Below are positions 47,558 through 56,877 of a DNA stretch of 64,000 nt, piece after piece (position 1 is the first letter of the stretch; each line of letters starts with the position of its first letter). The notes under the pieces are model-generated. The model was not told the DNA's origin. It saw only the letters and a program-made list of their open reading frames with translations, and made no database searches. The stretch is taken from the NCBI RefSeq assembly GCF_030295705.1, contig NZ_AP027274.1, positions 868,001 to 932,000 of the forward strand, in the 5' to 3' direction. The DNA comes from Polynucleobacter sp. TUM22923 (GTDB lineage Bacteria > Pseudomonadota > Gammaproteobacteria > Burkholderiales > Burkholderiaceae). The translations under genes were made by a program, and so were the position numbers.

Positions 47558-48334
47558 TTACTTTTTTTCAGGACGTCTAAAGAGGGGTTTATCAGGGCGA
47601 GACTCAGCTGCGAAATACCGGTAGCCATCTACGTTAAAGTGCTGCAAATCGGCAGGGTCATTAAGGCCATTTTCTACTACATAACGAGCCATCAAGCCTC
47701 GAGCACGCTTGGCATAAAAAGAAATAATCTTAAACTTACCATCCTTTTGGTCCTGAAAAACCGGTGAAATCACCGGGCAATTCAAGTTCTTGGGCTGGAC
47801 TACTTTAAAGTATTCCTCAGAAGCTAAATTCAGAAGAACTGGGGTCTTTTGCGTTTCTAGGATTTTTTTCAGGGAATCGGTCACCCTATTCCCCCAGAAG
47901 GCATACAAATCCTTGCCTCTGATATTGTTAAATGAGGTGCCCATCTCTAAGCGATAAGCCTGCATCAGATCCAAGGGCCTCAAAACACCATATAAGCCTG
48001 ACAAAATACGCAGGTGGCCTTGAGCGAAGTTAATAGCCTTAACACCTAAGCTGTTGACATCAAAACCATCATAAACATCCCCATTAAAGGCATAAATAGC
48101 TGGTTTACTGTTTTCTTCTGTGCTTTTTTTAGACCAGTCACGGTACCGACCTACATTAAGCGCCGCCAAGGCATCGGACAAATCCATCAATTGAGCGACT
48201 GCTTGGGGCGAAAGCTGCTTCAAATCAGCAATCAATTTGGCTGACTCCGAGGCAAACTCAGGCAAGGTTGGTGAGTTGACCTTAACGGGTGTTTTGTAAT
48301 CTAGGGATTTAGCAGGCGAAAGCACTATCAGCAT
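47558..48334 (-). CDS. yaaA: Peroxide stress protein YaaA
   Basis: YaaA lowers the free iron that drives DNA damage during peroxide stress in E. coli and binds DNA. The 258-residue protein begins with the typical MLIVLSPAKSLDY and has YAFNGDVYDGFDV and the C-terminal FKIISFYAKRARGLMARY. It is divergent from the aminotransferase at 48403. Confidence 0.93.
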   Translation of the reverse strand: MLIVLSPAKSLDYKTPVKVNSPTLPEFASESAKLIADLKQLSPQAVAQLMDLSDALAALNVGRYRDWSKKSTEENSKPAIYAFNGDVYDGFDVNSLGVKAINFAQGHLRILSGLYGVLRPLDLMQAYRLEMGTSFNNIRGKDLYAFWGNRVTDSLKKILETQKTPVLLNLASEEYFKVVQPKNLNCPVISPVFQDQKDGKFKIISFYAKRARGLMARYVVENGLNDPADLQHFNVDGYRYFAAESRPDKPLFRRPEKK

Positions 48335-48402
48335 GGCACAATTTCAATATGTATTCCTTCCATTCTAGCGATTCCCAAACTTTACTGCCCTAAAGCGCTG
48401 AT

Positions 48403-49605
48403 ATGGATCAAAGCACCCTTCTGACACCCCCATTCCCAAGTCGCCTTCCAAAGGTAGGAACTACTGTTTTTACAGTCATGTCCGAATTAGCAGGCCAACA
48501 CCAAGCGATCAACCTAGGCCAAGGATTTCCCGACTTCCCCTGCGATCGTGACCTGATCACAGAAGTTAATACGGCGATGCTGTTAGACCACAATCAATAT
48601 CCCCCGATGATTGGCATATCTGAATTGCGCCATGGCATCTCGGACAAAATTTCCACGCTCTATGGTCATCACTATGACCCTGATTCAGAAATCACCGTCA
48701 CTGCCGGGGGAACACAGGGCATCATTACTGCTATTTTGTCGTGCGTCAGTCCTGGCGATGAAGTCATCATCATTGAGCCAGCCTACGACAGCTATCGCCC
48801 GTCGATTGATTTGGCCGGAGGTGTAACAATAGCTGTTTCCTTGATTACCAATCGAGATCAACATAATCAAGTTGACTCTTATGCAATTCCCTGGGAAGCA
48901 ATCGCTAGTGCCATCAGCACCAAGACTAGACTGATCATCATCAACACGCCACACAATCCTACCGGCATGGTGTGGCAAGCAGGCGACCTAGATCGTTTGG
49001 CTCAATTGTTACAAAATACCAATGTCTTAGTGTTGAGTGATGAGGTGTATGAACACATGGTTTACGACGGGCTTCGTCATCAATCAGTTGCCAGTCATCC
49101 AGCGCTTGCATCGCGCAGCTTTTTAATTTCTAGCTTTGGTAAAACATATCATGTGACAGGCTGGAAAGTAGGTTACGTTGCGGCGCCTGCCAATATGATG
49201 AAAGAGTTTCGTAAAGTTCATCAGTTTAATGTTTTTACAGTCAATACGCCCATGCAGTACGGAATATCAAACTACCTAAAAGAGGCAAGGCACTACTTGG
49301 AGCTCGCCGCTTTTTATCAAACCAAGCGGGCATATTTTCAGGCGGGCTTGAAAAGAACGAAATTTAAATTACTGCCTGTGCCTGGAACCTACTTTCAATG
49401 TGTTGATTACACGGGCCTTGAGATAGCGCAATCTACATTATCAGAATTCGATTTTTGCACTTGGTTGGCTAAAGAAGTAGGTGTAGCTGCTATTCCTGTC
49501 TCTGCTTTTTATGACAAGCCCATAGAATCAGGCGTAATCCGTTTTTGTTTTGCAAAACAAGAGCAAACGCTTAGCAGCGCCCTACAACGTCTTCAAACTC
49601 TGTAG
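48403..49605 (+). CDS. Class I/II PLP-dependent aminotransferase (methionine aminotransferase-like, YbdL type)
   Basis: This 400-residue fold-type I aminotransferase has the Schiff-base lysine in SSFGKTYHVTGWKVGY, LGQGFPDFPCD near the N-terminus and INTPHNPTGM. These blocks match YbdL, which transfers the amino group of methionine and aromatic amino acids. Substrate choice is inferred. A 7-bp stem overlaps its stop (49602-49620) without a clear T run. The downstream gene is the interrupted glutathione transferase. Confidence 0.87.
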   Translation: MDQSTLLTPPFPSRLPKVGTTVFTVMSELAGQHQAINLGQGFPDFPCDRDLITEVNTAMLLDHNQYPPMIGISELRHGISDKISTLYGHHYDPDSEITVTAGGTQGIITAILSCVSPGDEVIIIEPAYDSYRPSIDLAGGVTIAVSLITNRDQHNQVDSYAIPWEAIASAISTKTRLIIINTPHNPTGMVWQAGDLDRLAQLLQNTNVLVLSDEVYEHMVYDGLRHQSVASHPALASRSFLISSFGKTYHVTGWKVGYVAAPANMMKEFRKVHQFNVFTVNTPMQYGISNYLKEARHYLELAAFYQTKRAYFQAGLKRTKFKLLPVPGTYFQCVDYTGLEIAQSTLSEFDFCTWLAKEVGVAAIPVSAFYDKPIESGVIRFCFAKQEQTLSSALQRLQTL

Positions 49606-49637
49606 CCACTTTATGGCTACTTAAAGGACTTTTCATC

Positions 49638-50372
49638 ATGGCGATTACTAAACTTGAAAATGACATCATTGATGTTTATAGCTGGCCAACACCGAATGGC
49701 CACAAGGTACACATCATGCTTGAGGAATGTGGCTACAAGTTAGGCAAAGATTGGCTTGCCCATCCGATTGATATTGGCGCAGGCGACCAATTTAATTCTG
49801 AGTTTCTTAAGATCAGCCCTAATAATAAAATCCCCGCAATAAGCGACCCTGTTGGCCCTGATGGTAAGCCAATCCATATTTTTGAATCAGGCGCCATTTT
49901 GTTGTATTTGGCTTCTAAGACTGGAAAGTTTTTACCCAAAAGTACGCGTGCAAAATATGAAGTACTGCAATGGCTCATGTTTCAAATGGGGGGCTTAGGT
50001 CCAATGCTGGGTCAGAATCACCACTTTAGGCTGTATGCCCCTGAAAAAATAGAATACGCAATCAATCGCTACACTAACGAAGCCAAACGGCTTTATAGCG
50101 TCATTGATCACCAATTAAAAGATCACCCTTATATCGCCGGGAAATCCTACTCAATTGCGGATATTGCCATCTTTCCATGGACCCGTAATTAGAAGAACCA
50201 AGGCGTCGATATCAATGACTACCCACACTTCAAGCGTTGGTTTGAGATGATTAGCGCACGGCCCGCAGTAAAACGTGGGGTCGAAGTATTAACAGCTTTA
50301 CGTAAACCTTTGCATGACGCTAAGGCTAGAGAGCAATTATTTGGATCAACCCAGTATCAAAAAAGGAAATAG
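49638..50372 (+). pseudogene. Glutathione S-transferase-like gene (YfcG/YghU type) split by an in-frame TAG
   Basis: The N-terminal 184 codons encode a thioredoxin-like GSH domain (YSWPTPNGHKVHIMLEE) and most of the helical GST domain (GKSYSIADIAIFPWTRN). TAG at 50190-50192 then stops it. The same frame continues for 59 more codons to TAG at 50370. They encode KNQGVDINDYPHFKRWF and ISARPAVKRGVEVL, the expected end of the family. The stop stands where relatives carry tryptophan, so one G to A change (TGG to TAG) is the simplest cause. A sequencing error or a shortened but working protein are alternatives. Confidence 0.75.
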
Positions 50373-50373
50373 C

Positions 50374-51231
50374 ATGAAGATTCAATCCGTTGGTGTAGTT
50401 GGTGCTGGAACCATGGGCAATGGCATTGCACAAGTCTGCGCATTAGCCGGACTCAATGTGACGATGGTAGACATCAATGATGCTGCCCTAGAGCGCGGTA
50501 TGGCGCAGATTCACAAAAGCCTTGATCGACTCGTTAAAAAAGAAACTTTATCAATTCAAGCCAAAGATCTAGCTCTAAAGCAGATAAAAACTAGCATCTC
50601 GTATAACGATCTCAAGGGTTTGCAACTGGTGATTGAAGCGGCGACTGAAAATCAGGCAATTAAAGAAAAAATATTGAAGCAGATAGATGCGCTTGTATCT
50701 ACAGAAACCATTATCGCGACCAACACTTCCTCGCTATCCATTACCAAGCTTGCGGCCCTAGATTCTCATCCAGAGCGCTTTATCGGCATGCACTTTTTTA
50801 ATCCACCTCCGATGATGGCCTTAGTAGAAGTGATTCGAGGCTTACAAACCAGTGATGCTACCCATGCAGCCATTATTGAGATGGCTAAACATATTGGCAA
50901 AGAGCCTATTACCGTCAAAAATTCGCCAGGCTTTGTAGTGAACCGTATTTTGCTGCCAATGATCAATGAAGCCTTTTTTGTTCTTCATGAAGGTCTGGCA
51001 AGCCCAGAAGATATTGATGCCGGTATGAAGTTGGGTTGCAATCAACCTATTGGCCCCTTAGCGCTGGCTGATTTGATTGGTTTAGACACCTGCCTAGCGG
51101 TGATGGAAGTGTATTTTGAAAACTTTAGCGACTCTAAATATCGTCCGTGCCCTCTACTACGCGAAATGGTTGACGCTGGTTACCTGGGTCGAAAGACTGG
51201 TCGTGGCGTATTCCAATATGAAACACACTAG
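50374..51231 (+). CDS. 3-hydroxybutyryl-CoA dehydrogenase
   Basis: This enzyme interconverts acetoacetyl-CoA and 3-hydroxybutyryl-CoA (or acts on 3-hydroxyadipyl-CoA as PaaH). The form from ATG 50374 has 285 residues. The NAD loop is GAGTMGNGIAQ, the catalytic histidine is in GMHFFNPPPMM, and NSPGFVVNRILLPMINEA follows. AAGGA precedes the ATG. A start 20 codons upstream overlaps the interrupted gene and is rejected. It has one base between it and the stop of that gene. The physiological substrate is not settled. Confidence 0.92.
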   Translation: MKIQSVGVVGAGTMGNGIAQVCALAGLNVTMVDINDAALERGMAQIHKSLDRLVKKETLSIQAKDLALKQIKTSISYNDLKGLQLVIEAATENQAIKEKILKQIDALVSTETIIATNTSSLSITKLAALDSHPERFIGMHFFNPPPMMALVEVIRGLQTSDATHAAIIEMAKHIGKEPITVKNSPGFVVNRILLPMINEAFFVLHEGLASPEDIDAGMKLGCNQPIGPLALADLIGLDTCLAVMEVYFENFSDSKYRPCPLLREMVDAGYLGRKTGRGVFQYETH

Positions 51232-51285
51232 GTCTAGCAGCATTTATTGTTTTTTACCGTCACGCCAATATTAAAAAGAAATTTT

Positions 51286-51765
51286 GTGAATCCGTTACCC
51301 CCTTTAGTTCGTCGCTTAGCCTATGCAGGCCTGATCCCTTTCGTAGCCCTAGCTCTGACAGTGCAACTTGGGCCAACCCCCCTCAATTATCTCGGCGCTG
51401 AATCGCTTGCCGGATATGGGGCTGTCATTACTGCATTTATGGGCGCTTTACATTGGGGTGCTAATTTACATAATTTAGGTAAGGCTCCTACTGGTGACCG
51501 ATGGATAGATCGAAATGCCTGGATATGGGGCATAACACCGGCCCTCGTTGCCTGGTTGGCACTACATATTTATATACCGGTCGCCCTACTCATACTGGCC
51601 TCCACGCTGGTTATTCAACGCAACATTGACATAAATACCTATCGATATTACTTTGACAATGCTGAAGCTTTAGATGCTTTTATTACCTTACGAAACCGCT
51701 TAACCATCGTTGCCGCTGGTTGCTTGGCGTGGGCTTCAATCGTCATTCTATTTATTCAAAACTAA
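51286..51765 (+). CDS. DUF3429 membrane protein
   Basis: This small inner-membrane protein has about five hydrophobic helices and the DUF3429 pattern: LAYAGLIPFVALAL, ITAFMGALHWG and a C-terminal helix pair. Function is unknown. The start is uncertain: GTG at 51286 gives 159 residues and the usual family beginning. An in-frame TTG at 51247 would add 13 residues. Confidence 0.75.
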   Translation: MNPLPPLVRRLAYAGLIPFVALALTVQLGPTPLNYLGAESLAGYGAVITAFMGALHWGANLHNLGKAPTGDRWIDRNAWIWGITPALVAWLALHIYIPVALLILASTLVIQRNIDINTYRYYFDNAEALDAFITLRNRLTIVAAGCLAWASIVILFIQN

Positions 51766-51784
51766 CTTGATGCTTACGTCAATT

Positions 51785-51820
51785 CTTATGCTTATGCTTA
51801 TGCTTATGCTTACGCTTATA
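51785..51820. repeat. Hexamer tandem repeat (CTTATG)n upstream of rarA
   Basis: Four perfect CTTATG units are followed by CTTACG and CTTATA, six units in all. They end 26 bases before the rarA start and lie outside any gene. Each unit contains TATGCT or a similar -10-like hexamer, so copy-number changes could alter rarA expression. Confidence 0.85.
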
Positions 51821-51846
51821 CCTACGTTAAAGCGATAACAAAATAT

Positions 51847-53160
51847 ATGGCGAATTTATTTGACCAAGTGCCCCCACCGCCATTAGCCGAAGTATTGCGC
51901 CCTAAGCGAATTGAAGAAGTCATCGGCCAAACACATTTGTTGGCTGCAGGAAAACCATTAAATCTTGCCTTCGCTTCTGGTAAACCCCATTCGATGATTT
52001 TATGGGGGCCCCCAGGAGTAGGTAAAACAACTTTAGCCAGACTATCAGCCCACGCATTTAATCGCGAGTTTATTGCTATTTCTGCAGTGCTTGCTGGCGT
52101 AAAAGAAATACGTGAATCGATTGAGCTGGCCCAGCAAAACTTTTCTCAGTATGGCAAACAAACAATCTTATTTGTTGATGAAATACATCGCTTTAATAAA
52201 AGTCAACAAGATGCCTTACTGCCCCATGTTGAATCAGGCCTTTTTACCTTTATTGGCGCCACAACAGAGAATCCTTCATTTGAGGTGAACTCAGCTCTGC
52301 TCTCGCGAGCTCAAGTGTATGTTCTGAAATCACTTAACACTGACGAACTAAAGCAATTATTTGATCGGGCACACCATTTTTTAATGCCCGATATGACATT
52401 TGAAAGTGCAGCCATTGATACCCTCATCCACCATGCGGATGGAGATGCGCGTCGCCTACTCAACTTAGTAGAGCAAGTCCGAAATGCCATAACAACACCA
52501 AGCTCTGAAATTCAGAAAATTGATCAATCGTTTATTGAGAATGCCTTGAGTACCCAAGCGCGACGGTTTGATAAAGGCGGCGATCAATTTTATGACCAAA
52601 TTTCTGCGCTACATAAGTCTGTTCGCGGCTCCCATCCAGACGCAGCGTTATATTGGTTCTGCCGAATGCTTGATGGTGGCGCTGATCCACGCTACCTCGC
52701 CAGAAGAGTTATTCGAATGGCTTGGGAAGATATTGGTTTAGCAGATCCTAGAGCAATGCAACTAGCCAATGATGCAGCCCAAACTTTTGAACGCTTAGGC
52801 TCACCCGAGGGAGAATTAGCATTAGGGCAGGCAGTGGTTTACCTGGCTATTGCTGCAAAAAGTAATGCTAGTTATAAAGCTTTTAACGCAGCACGCGACT
52901 ACGTAAGGAATGATCAAAGTAAGGCTGTACCCAATCACCTACGAAATGCACCCACTAAGCTGATGCAGGAATTGGGGCATGGCAAAGAGTATCGCTATGC
53001 CCATGATGAGCCGCAAGCCTATGCGGCGGGAGAGTCCTACCTGCCAGAGGGAATGCTAGAGCCTCGTTGGTACGAACCCGTTGATCGAGGCTTGGAAGCT
53101 CAAATTTCAGAGAAGATGGCACATTTACGTAAGTTAGATCTGGAGTCTCAAAAAAAATGA
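51847..53160 (+). CDS. rarA: Replication-associated recombination protein RarA (MgsA)
   Basis: RarA is an AAA+ clamp-loader-like ATPase acting at stalled forks. The 437-residue protein has Walker [10 protein letters not shown] (from residue 54), Walker [25 protein letters not shown] (VDEIHRF) and the sensor region [10 protein letters not shown]. The C-terminal part matches the tetramerisation and MgsA domains ([20 protein letters not shown]). It overlaps the next gene by 4 bases. Confidence 0.95.
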   Translation: MANLFDQVPPPPLAEVLRPKRIEEVIGQTHLLAAGKPLNLAFASGKPHSMILWGPPGVGKTTLARLSAHAFNREFIAISAVLAGVKEIRESIELAQQNFSQYGKQTILFVDEIHRFNKSQQDALLPHVESGLFTFIGATTENPSFEVNSALLSRAQVYVLKSLNTDELKQLFDRAHHFLMPDMTFESAAIDTLIHHADGDARRLLNLVEQVRNAITTPSSEIQKIDQSFIENALSTQARRFDKGGDQFYDQISALHKSVRGSHPDAALYWFCRMLDGGADPRYLARRVIRMAWEDIGLADPRAMQLANDAAQTFERLGSPEGELALGQAVVYLAIAAKSNASYKAFNAARDYVRNDQSKAVPNHLRNAPTKLMQELGHGKEYRYAHDEPQAYAAGESYLPEGMLEPRWYEPVDRGLEAQISEKMAHLRKLDLESQKK

Positions 53161-53798
53161 TGCCTACTAAAGACGTAAATGAAATAATTAAAGCGGTCTT
53201 CTATTACGACATTATTTCTCCTTATACATACCTTTATATTCATCAGCGCCGTCGATTAGAAGAGCGACTAGCAATAGAGCCTATTCCTATTTTGCTGGGT
53301 GGCTTACTGAGAGCAACTGATAATAGGGGCCCCGGTGAAGTAGCCGCGAAACGTCCGCATACCTATCAACACTGTATTTGGCTCGCTGAGAAATTGGGTA
53401 TACCACTCCAATTTCCTGAGCATCATCCATTTCAAACTGTTGCGGCACAAAGACTGTTGACCCAGCTAGGCGCAAACTGGTCAATGGTTGAAAAAGCGTT
53501 TGAGTATGTCTGGGTTTTGGGGAAAGATCCCAACCTTTCTTGGCCAGAGTTTTGCGAACATCTCGGAATCGATTTCGCTACCCCAAAACCAGATAGCCCC
53601 CAAATTAAAGCGCAGCTCATGGCGAATACAGAACAGGCAAGGTGCAATGGTGCATTTGGTGTCCCCGCACTAGTTTTCAATGGGCATTGTTTTTGGGGAT
53701 TAGATACGATTGATTGGGCGCTAGAGTATTTAAATCGCCCAAATATGTTTCAAGAACCAGCCTACCAAAGTGTTTGCAACATCCCTAGCGGCCTTTGA
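53157..53798 (+). CDS. DsbA-family protein (2-hydroxychromene-2-carboxylate isomerase-like)
   Basis: This 213-residue protein has the kappa-class GST/HCCA isomerase fold. The thioredoxin-like start FYYDIISPYTYLY has Ser-Pro in place of CxxC. FEHHPFQT-like PEHHPFQTVAAQRLL and GVPALVFNGHCFWG follow. HCCA isomerases act in naphthalene breakdown, but this gene is next to rarA and no aromatic pathway genes are nearby, so the substrate is unknown. ATGA overlap with rarA suggests co-translation. Confidence 0.82.
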   Translation: MMPTKDVNEIIKAVFYYDIISPYTYLYIHQRRRLEERLAIEPIPILLGGLLRATDNRGPGEVAAKRPHTYQHCIWLAEKLGIPLQFPEHHPFQTVAAQRLLTQLGANWSMVEKAFEYVWVLGKDPNLSWPEFCEHLGIDFATPKPDSPQIKAQLMANTEQARCNGAFGVPALVFNGHCFWGLDTIDWALEYLNRPNMFQEPAYQSVCNIPSGL

Positions 53799-53848
53799 GC
53801 AATACAATGCATTTATTCACACTTTATCGAACTATAAGGATCTTCAAA

Positions 53849-54424
53849 ATGCGTAATTTAATTACCACCATACTTTTTCTCTCAAGCCTATTAGTTAGTA
53901 CGGCAAGCTATGCAGGGCCTAAAGTAGAATTTAAAACAACTGCAGGTAATTTTGTTGTTGAGCTCGATTCAATTAAAGCGCCAAAGACCTCTGCCAATTT
54001 TCTAAATTATGTCAACAAGGGTTTTTATAACGGAACAATTTTTCATCGCGTTATCGATGGCTTTATGATTCAAGGCGGTGGATTTACGCCGGATTTGGTT
54101 CAAAAACCAACCGATGCACCAGTTGCTTCAGAGGCGCAAAATGGCTTAAAAAATCAAAGCTACACCATTGCCATGGCGCGCACTTCAGATCCCGACTCTG
54201 CAACGGCGCAATTTTTTATCAACGTCAAAGATAATGAAGCCCTCAATTATCCCAATGCGATGGGCAATGGCTACACCGTTTTTGGTAACGTCATTTCCGG
54301 CACTCAAACGATTGATGCTATTCGCAAAATACCCACAATGGTTGCATCATCTCCTAGGATGGGTCGTATGACTGATGTGCCCAGCAAAACGGTTTTAATT
54401 GAATCGGCGACAGTTCTGAAATAA
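53849..54424 (+). CDS. Periplasmic cyclophilin-type peptidylprolyl isomerase
   Basis: This exported cyclophilin aids envelope protein folding. The form from ATG 53849 has 191 residues with a signal peptide ending at ASYAG. The fold is shown by NFLNYVNKGFYNGTIFHRVI, GFMIQGGGF (catalytic Arg/Phe/Gln pattern) and MARTSDPDSATAQFFINV. AAGGA lies upstream. An in-frame TTG at 53795 would put 18 non-signal residues ahead and is rejected. It resembles PpiA. Confidence 0.93.
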   Translation: MRNLITTILFLSSLLVSTASYAGPKVEFKTTAGNFVVELDSIKAPKTSANFLNYVNKGFYNGTIFHRVIDGFMIQGGGFTPDLVQKPTDAPVASEAQNGLKNQSYTIAMARTSDPDSATAQFFINVKDNEALNYPNAMGNGYTVFGNVISGTQTIDAIRKIPTMVASSPRMGRMTDVPSKTVLIESATVLK

Positions 54425-54451
54425 GTTTAATACTCCAGCATCTTGACTCCC

Positions 54452-56293
54452 ATGATGATCCTATTGGATGACGCCCAGAGTACTTCGGCAAATCCATCTA
54501 GCCGACTTTATCAAGAGGCAGATAGATGCTGGACCGTAGCATTAAGCTCAAATCATGAGGACAGCATCTTAGCGGTTAATCAGTGTCTTCAAGAAATACA
54601 GGAATCGCTCGATCAAGGTCAATACGTCGTAGCTGCTTTTGCCTATGAACTAGGCGTACTTCTTCAGAAAATACATACATCTCACTTAAGACAAGATCAC
54701 TCTGAAAATCATCCGTTGATTCAGGCTTGGTCTTTTAGAAACTTTAAAACATTATCAAAACCAGCCGTGGATCAGCTTGTAAGTGATGAGCTAGCAAAAC
54801 TGAGTGCTCAATCTCGTATATCGGGCATAGAAAATATCCGACTGTCCATCGATGAAAACCAATTTAATGCGGACATTGCGGCTATTCAAGAATACATTCG
54901 CAATGGTGATGTTTATCAAATTAATCATACTTATCGAATAACGGGCCAATGCTACGGTGATCCATTAGCGCTGTATGCAAGATTGCGTGATCGACAACCT
55001 GGAAGATTTGGCGCTTATATTGCCAATGGAAATCAATACCTCTTATCGCAATCACCTGAGTTATTTATTCAGCGCGAAGGTGATACATTTAAAGCGATGC
55101 CAATGAAAGGTACAGCAGATGCGCTGACTAATTCACCAAAAAAACTTGCCGAGGATGAAAAAAATCAAGCTGAAAATGTGATGATTGTGGATCTGCTTCG
55201 GAATGACTTGAGTCAAATCGCTTTGCCCGGCACTGTCGTCGTACCCCAATTATTTGAAGTAGCGAGATACGGTGACGTATTACAGATGACCTCAACCATT
55301 CAGGCGCAAGCAAGGCCCGGCCTCCATTTAAAGGATGTGCTATCTGCCGTATTTCCCTGTGGCTCGATTACTGGCGCCCCTAAAAAGCGCAGCATGGAGA
55401 TCATTCAAGAGTTAGAAGCTGAAGATCGTGGCTACTATTGCGGCGCCTTGGGCTGGCTAGATCCTAGCGGAGACTTTGCATTTAGTGTCCCTATTCGCAC
55501 AGTAGAGATAAATCATGATCAAAAAACGCATGTTGCATCATTGATTTTAGGCGTTGGTGCGGGCATCACCATTGACTCCAACGCAAAAGATGAATGGGAG
55601 GAGTGCCACATTAAATCTGCTTTTCTAAGCAAGCTTCCCAGCGAAGTGTCCTTATTCGAAACAATCTTGGTTAAAACCTTAACACCGCAATTTCTATTGG
55701 CTCACCTTGATCGCTTAAGCCACTCTGCATTTGCTCTAGGCATTCCATTTCGGCGGCAAGAAGCTGAAAAAGCAATCGCAGAAGCTTGCGTGAAATGTGA
55801 TGCGCAATTGCAATATCGACTTAGATTGGATCTAGCAACGACTGGAATGATTCAATGTCGAACAGAAAAAGTACAAGTACTTGAAAATTCAGTCAAACTA
55901 TTTTGGGCGGCGGACCTACTGAAGGATCCCACACAATCTGCTATGTTTTCAGGCAATCCTTTACTTAGACATAAAGTAGCGAATCGCCCTGCTTACGATG
56001 AGGCTTGGCGTGAGGCAGAGAGTCTAGGGGGTTTTGATGCCCTTTTCACCAATGAAAATGGCTTTGTTACCGAGGGTGGCCGCACAAATCTGTTTATCCA
56101 ATCAAGCGATCGTAATCAATGGATTACCCCGCCTTTAAGCGCTGGTTTATTGCCAGGCGTAATGCGCTCCATCATCTTAAGTGACCCACAATGGCATGCC
56201 CATGAGGCCAACATTACTATTGAAGACGTAATGCAAGCTAAACGGATTATGCTTACTAATTCCTTGCGGGGTTGTATTCCCGCCCATTTTTAG
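54452..56293 (+). CDS. pabB: Aminodeoxychorismate synthase component I fused to 4-amino-4-deoxychorismate lyase
   Basis: The protein links two folate-pathway steps. The N-terminal about 410 residues form a chorismate-binding PabB domain with PMKGTADA (lysine of the PIKGT motif), DLLRNDLSQIA and GSITGAPKKRSMEII. The C-terminal about 200 residues are a class IV aminotransferase-fold PabC-like domain (LFETILVKTL, FTNENGFVTEGGRTNLFI). The fused form is common in this group and gives 4-aminobenzoate from chorismate with PabA. ATGs at 54452 and 54455 are equally plausible; a TTG at 54443 is less so. Confidence 0.92.
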   Translation: MMILLDDAQSTSANPSSRLYQEADRCWTVALSSNHEDSILAVNQCLQEIQESLDQGQYVVAAFAYELGVLLQKIHTSHLRQDHSENHPLIQAWSFRNFKTLSKPAVDQLVSDELAKLSAQSRISGIENIRLSIDENQFNADIAAIQEYIRNGDVYQINHTYRITGQCYGDPLALYARLRDRQPGRFGAYIANGNQYLLSQSPELFIQREGDTFKAMPMKGTADALTNSPKKLAEDEKNQAENVMIVDLLRNDLSQIALPGTVVVPQLFEVARYGDVLQMTSTIQAQARPGLHLKDVLSAVFPCGSITGAPKKRSMEIIQELEAEDRGYYCGALGWLDPSGDFAFSVPIRTVEINHDQKTHVASLILGVGAGITIDSNAKDEWEECHIKSAFLSKLPSEVSLFETILVKTLTPQFLLAHLDRLSHSAFALGIPFRRQEAEKAIAEACVKCDAQLQYRLRLDLATTGMIQCRTEKVQVLENSVKLFWAADLLKDPTQSAMFSGNPLLRHKVANRPAYDEAWREAESLGGFDALFTNENGFVTEGGRTNLFIQSSDRNQWITPPLSAGLLPGVMRSIILSDPQWHAHEANITIEDVMQAKRIMLTNSLRGCIPAHF

Positions 56294-56302
56294 AAAGCCT
56301 GC

Positions 56303-56869
56303 ATGAAGTTTTGCTCCCAGTGTGCGGCCCCCATTACTGCAAAAATCCCAGCGGGTGACTCACGCGAGCGCCATGTTTGTGAATCCTGCGGAATAATCCA
56401 TTATCAGAACCCACGTAATGTAGTGGGCACGATTCCTGTCTATGGCGATCAGATACTCTTATGCAGAAGAGCAATAGAGCCAAGGCATGGCTTTTGGACA
56501 CTACCTGCTGGGTTTATGGAGCTAGGTGAAAGCACTGCAGCAGGGGCCGCAAGAGAAACTTTAGAAGAAGCCGGTGTGCGAGCTACGATTGGGCCGCTAT
56601 ATGCTCTTCTGAACGTACCTCATGCGGAGCAAGTACATCTCTTTTATTTGGCTAGTATGGCAACACCGGAATTTGAAGCTGGTGATGAAAGCCTAGAAGT
56701 GGCTCTTTTTCACGAACAGGAAATTCCATGGCAAGATCTGGCATTTCCAACGATCAAGCAAACTCTTGAATGGTTTTTTGCTGACCGTGCCGCCGGAATC
56801 TTCAATACACCACAAGAAATCAGTGTCCGCAGCCGAGATATTCTGTCAACAGAAAAAATTAAAGCGTAA
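56303..56869 (+). CDS. Nudix hydrolase with N-terminal zinc ribbon
   Basis: This 188-residue protein has two CxxC pairs (FCSQC and VCESC) as a zinc ribbon, then a Nudix domain. The Nudix box is complete from GFMELGES to REtleEaG-type residues (RETLEEAG). It hydrolyses a nucleoside diphosphate-linked compound; the substrate is unknown. It lies 9 bases after the pabB fusion and 8 before aat. Confidence 0.88.
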   Translation: MKFCSQCAAPITAKIPAGDSRERHVCESCGIIHYQNPRNVVGTIPVYGDQILLCRRAIEPRHGFWTLPAGFMELGESTAAGAARETLEEAGVRATIGPLYALLNVPHAEQVHLFYLASMATPEFEAGDESLEVALFHEQEIPWQDLAFPTIKQTLEWFFADRAAGIFNTPQEISVRSRDILSTEKIKA

Positions 56870-56877
56870 TTAGCTCA

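Noticed and set aside
49602..49620. Stem GTAGCCA/TGGCTAC after the aminotransferase as a terminator
   Set aside because: The stem has 7 pairs with no T run after it, and the next gene starts soon after with its own ribosome binding site.
50190..50192. Amber codon recoded as pyrrolysine or another amino acid
   Set aside because: No recoding machinery is in the window, the position fits Trp by family alignment from memory, and a single point change is simpler.
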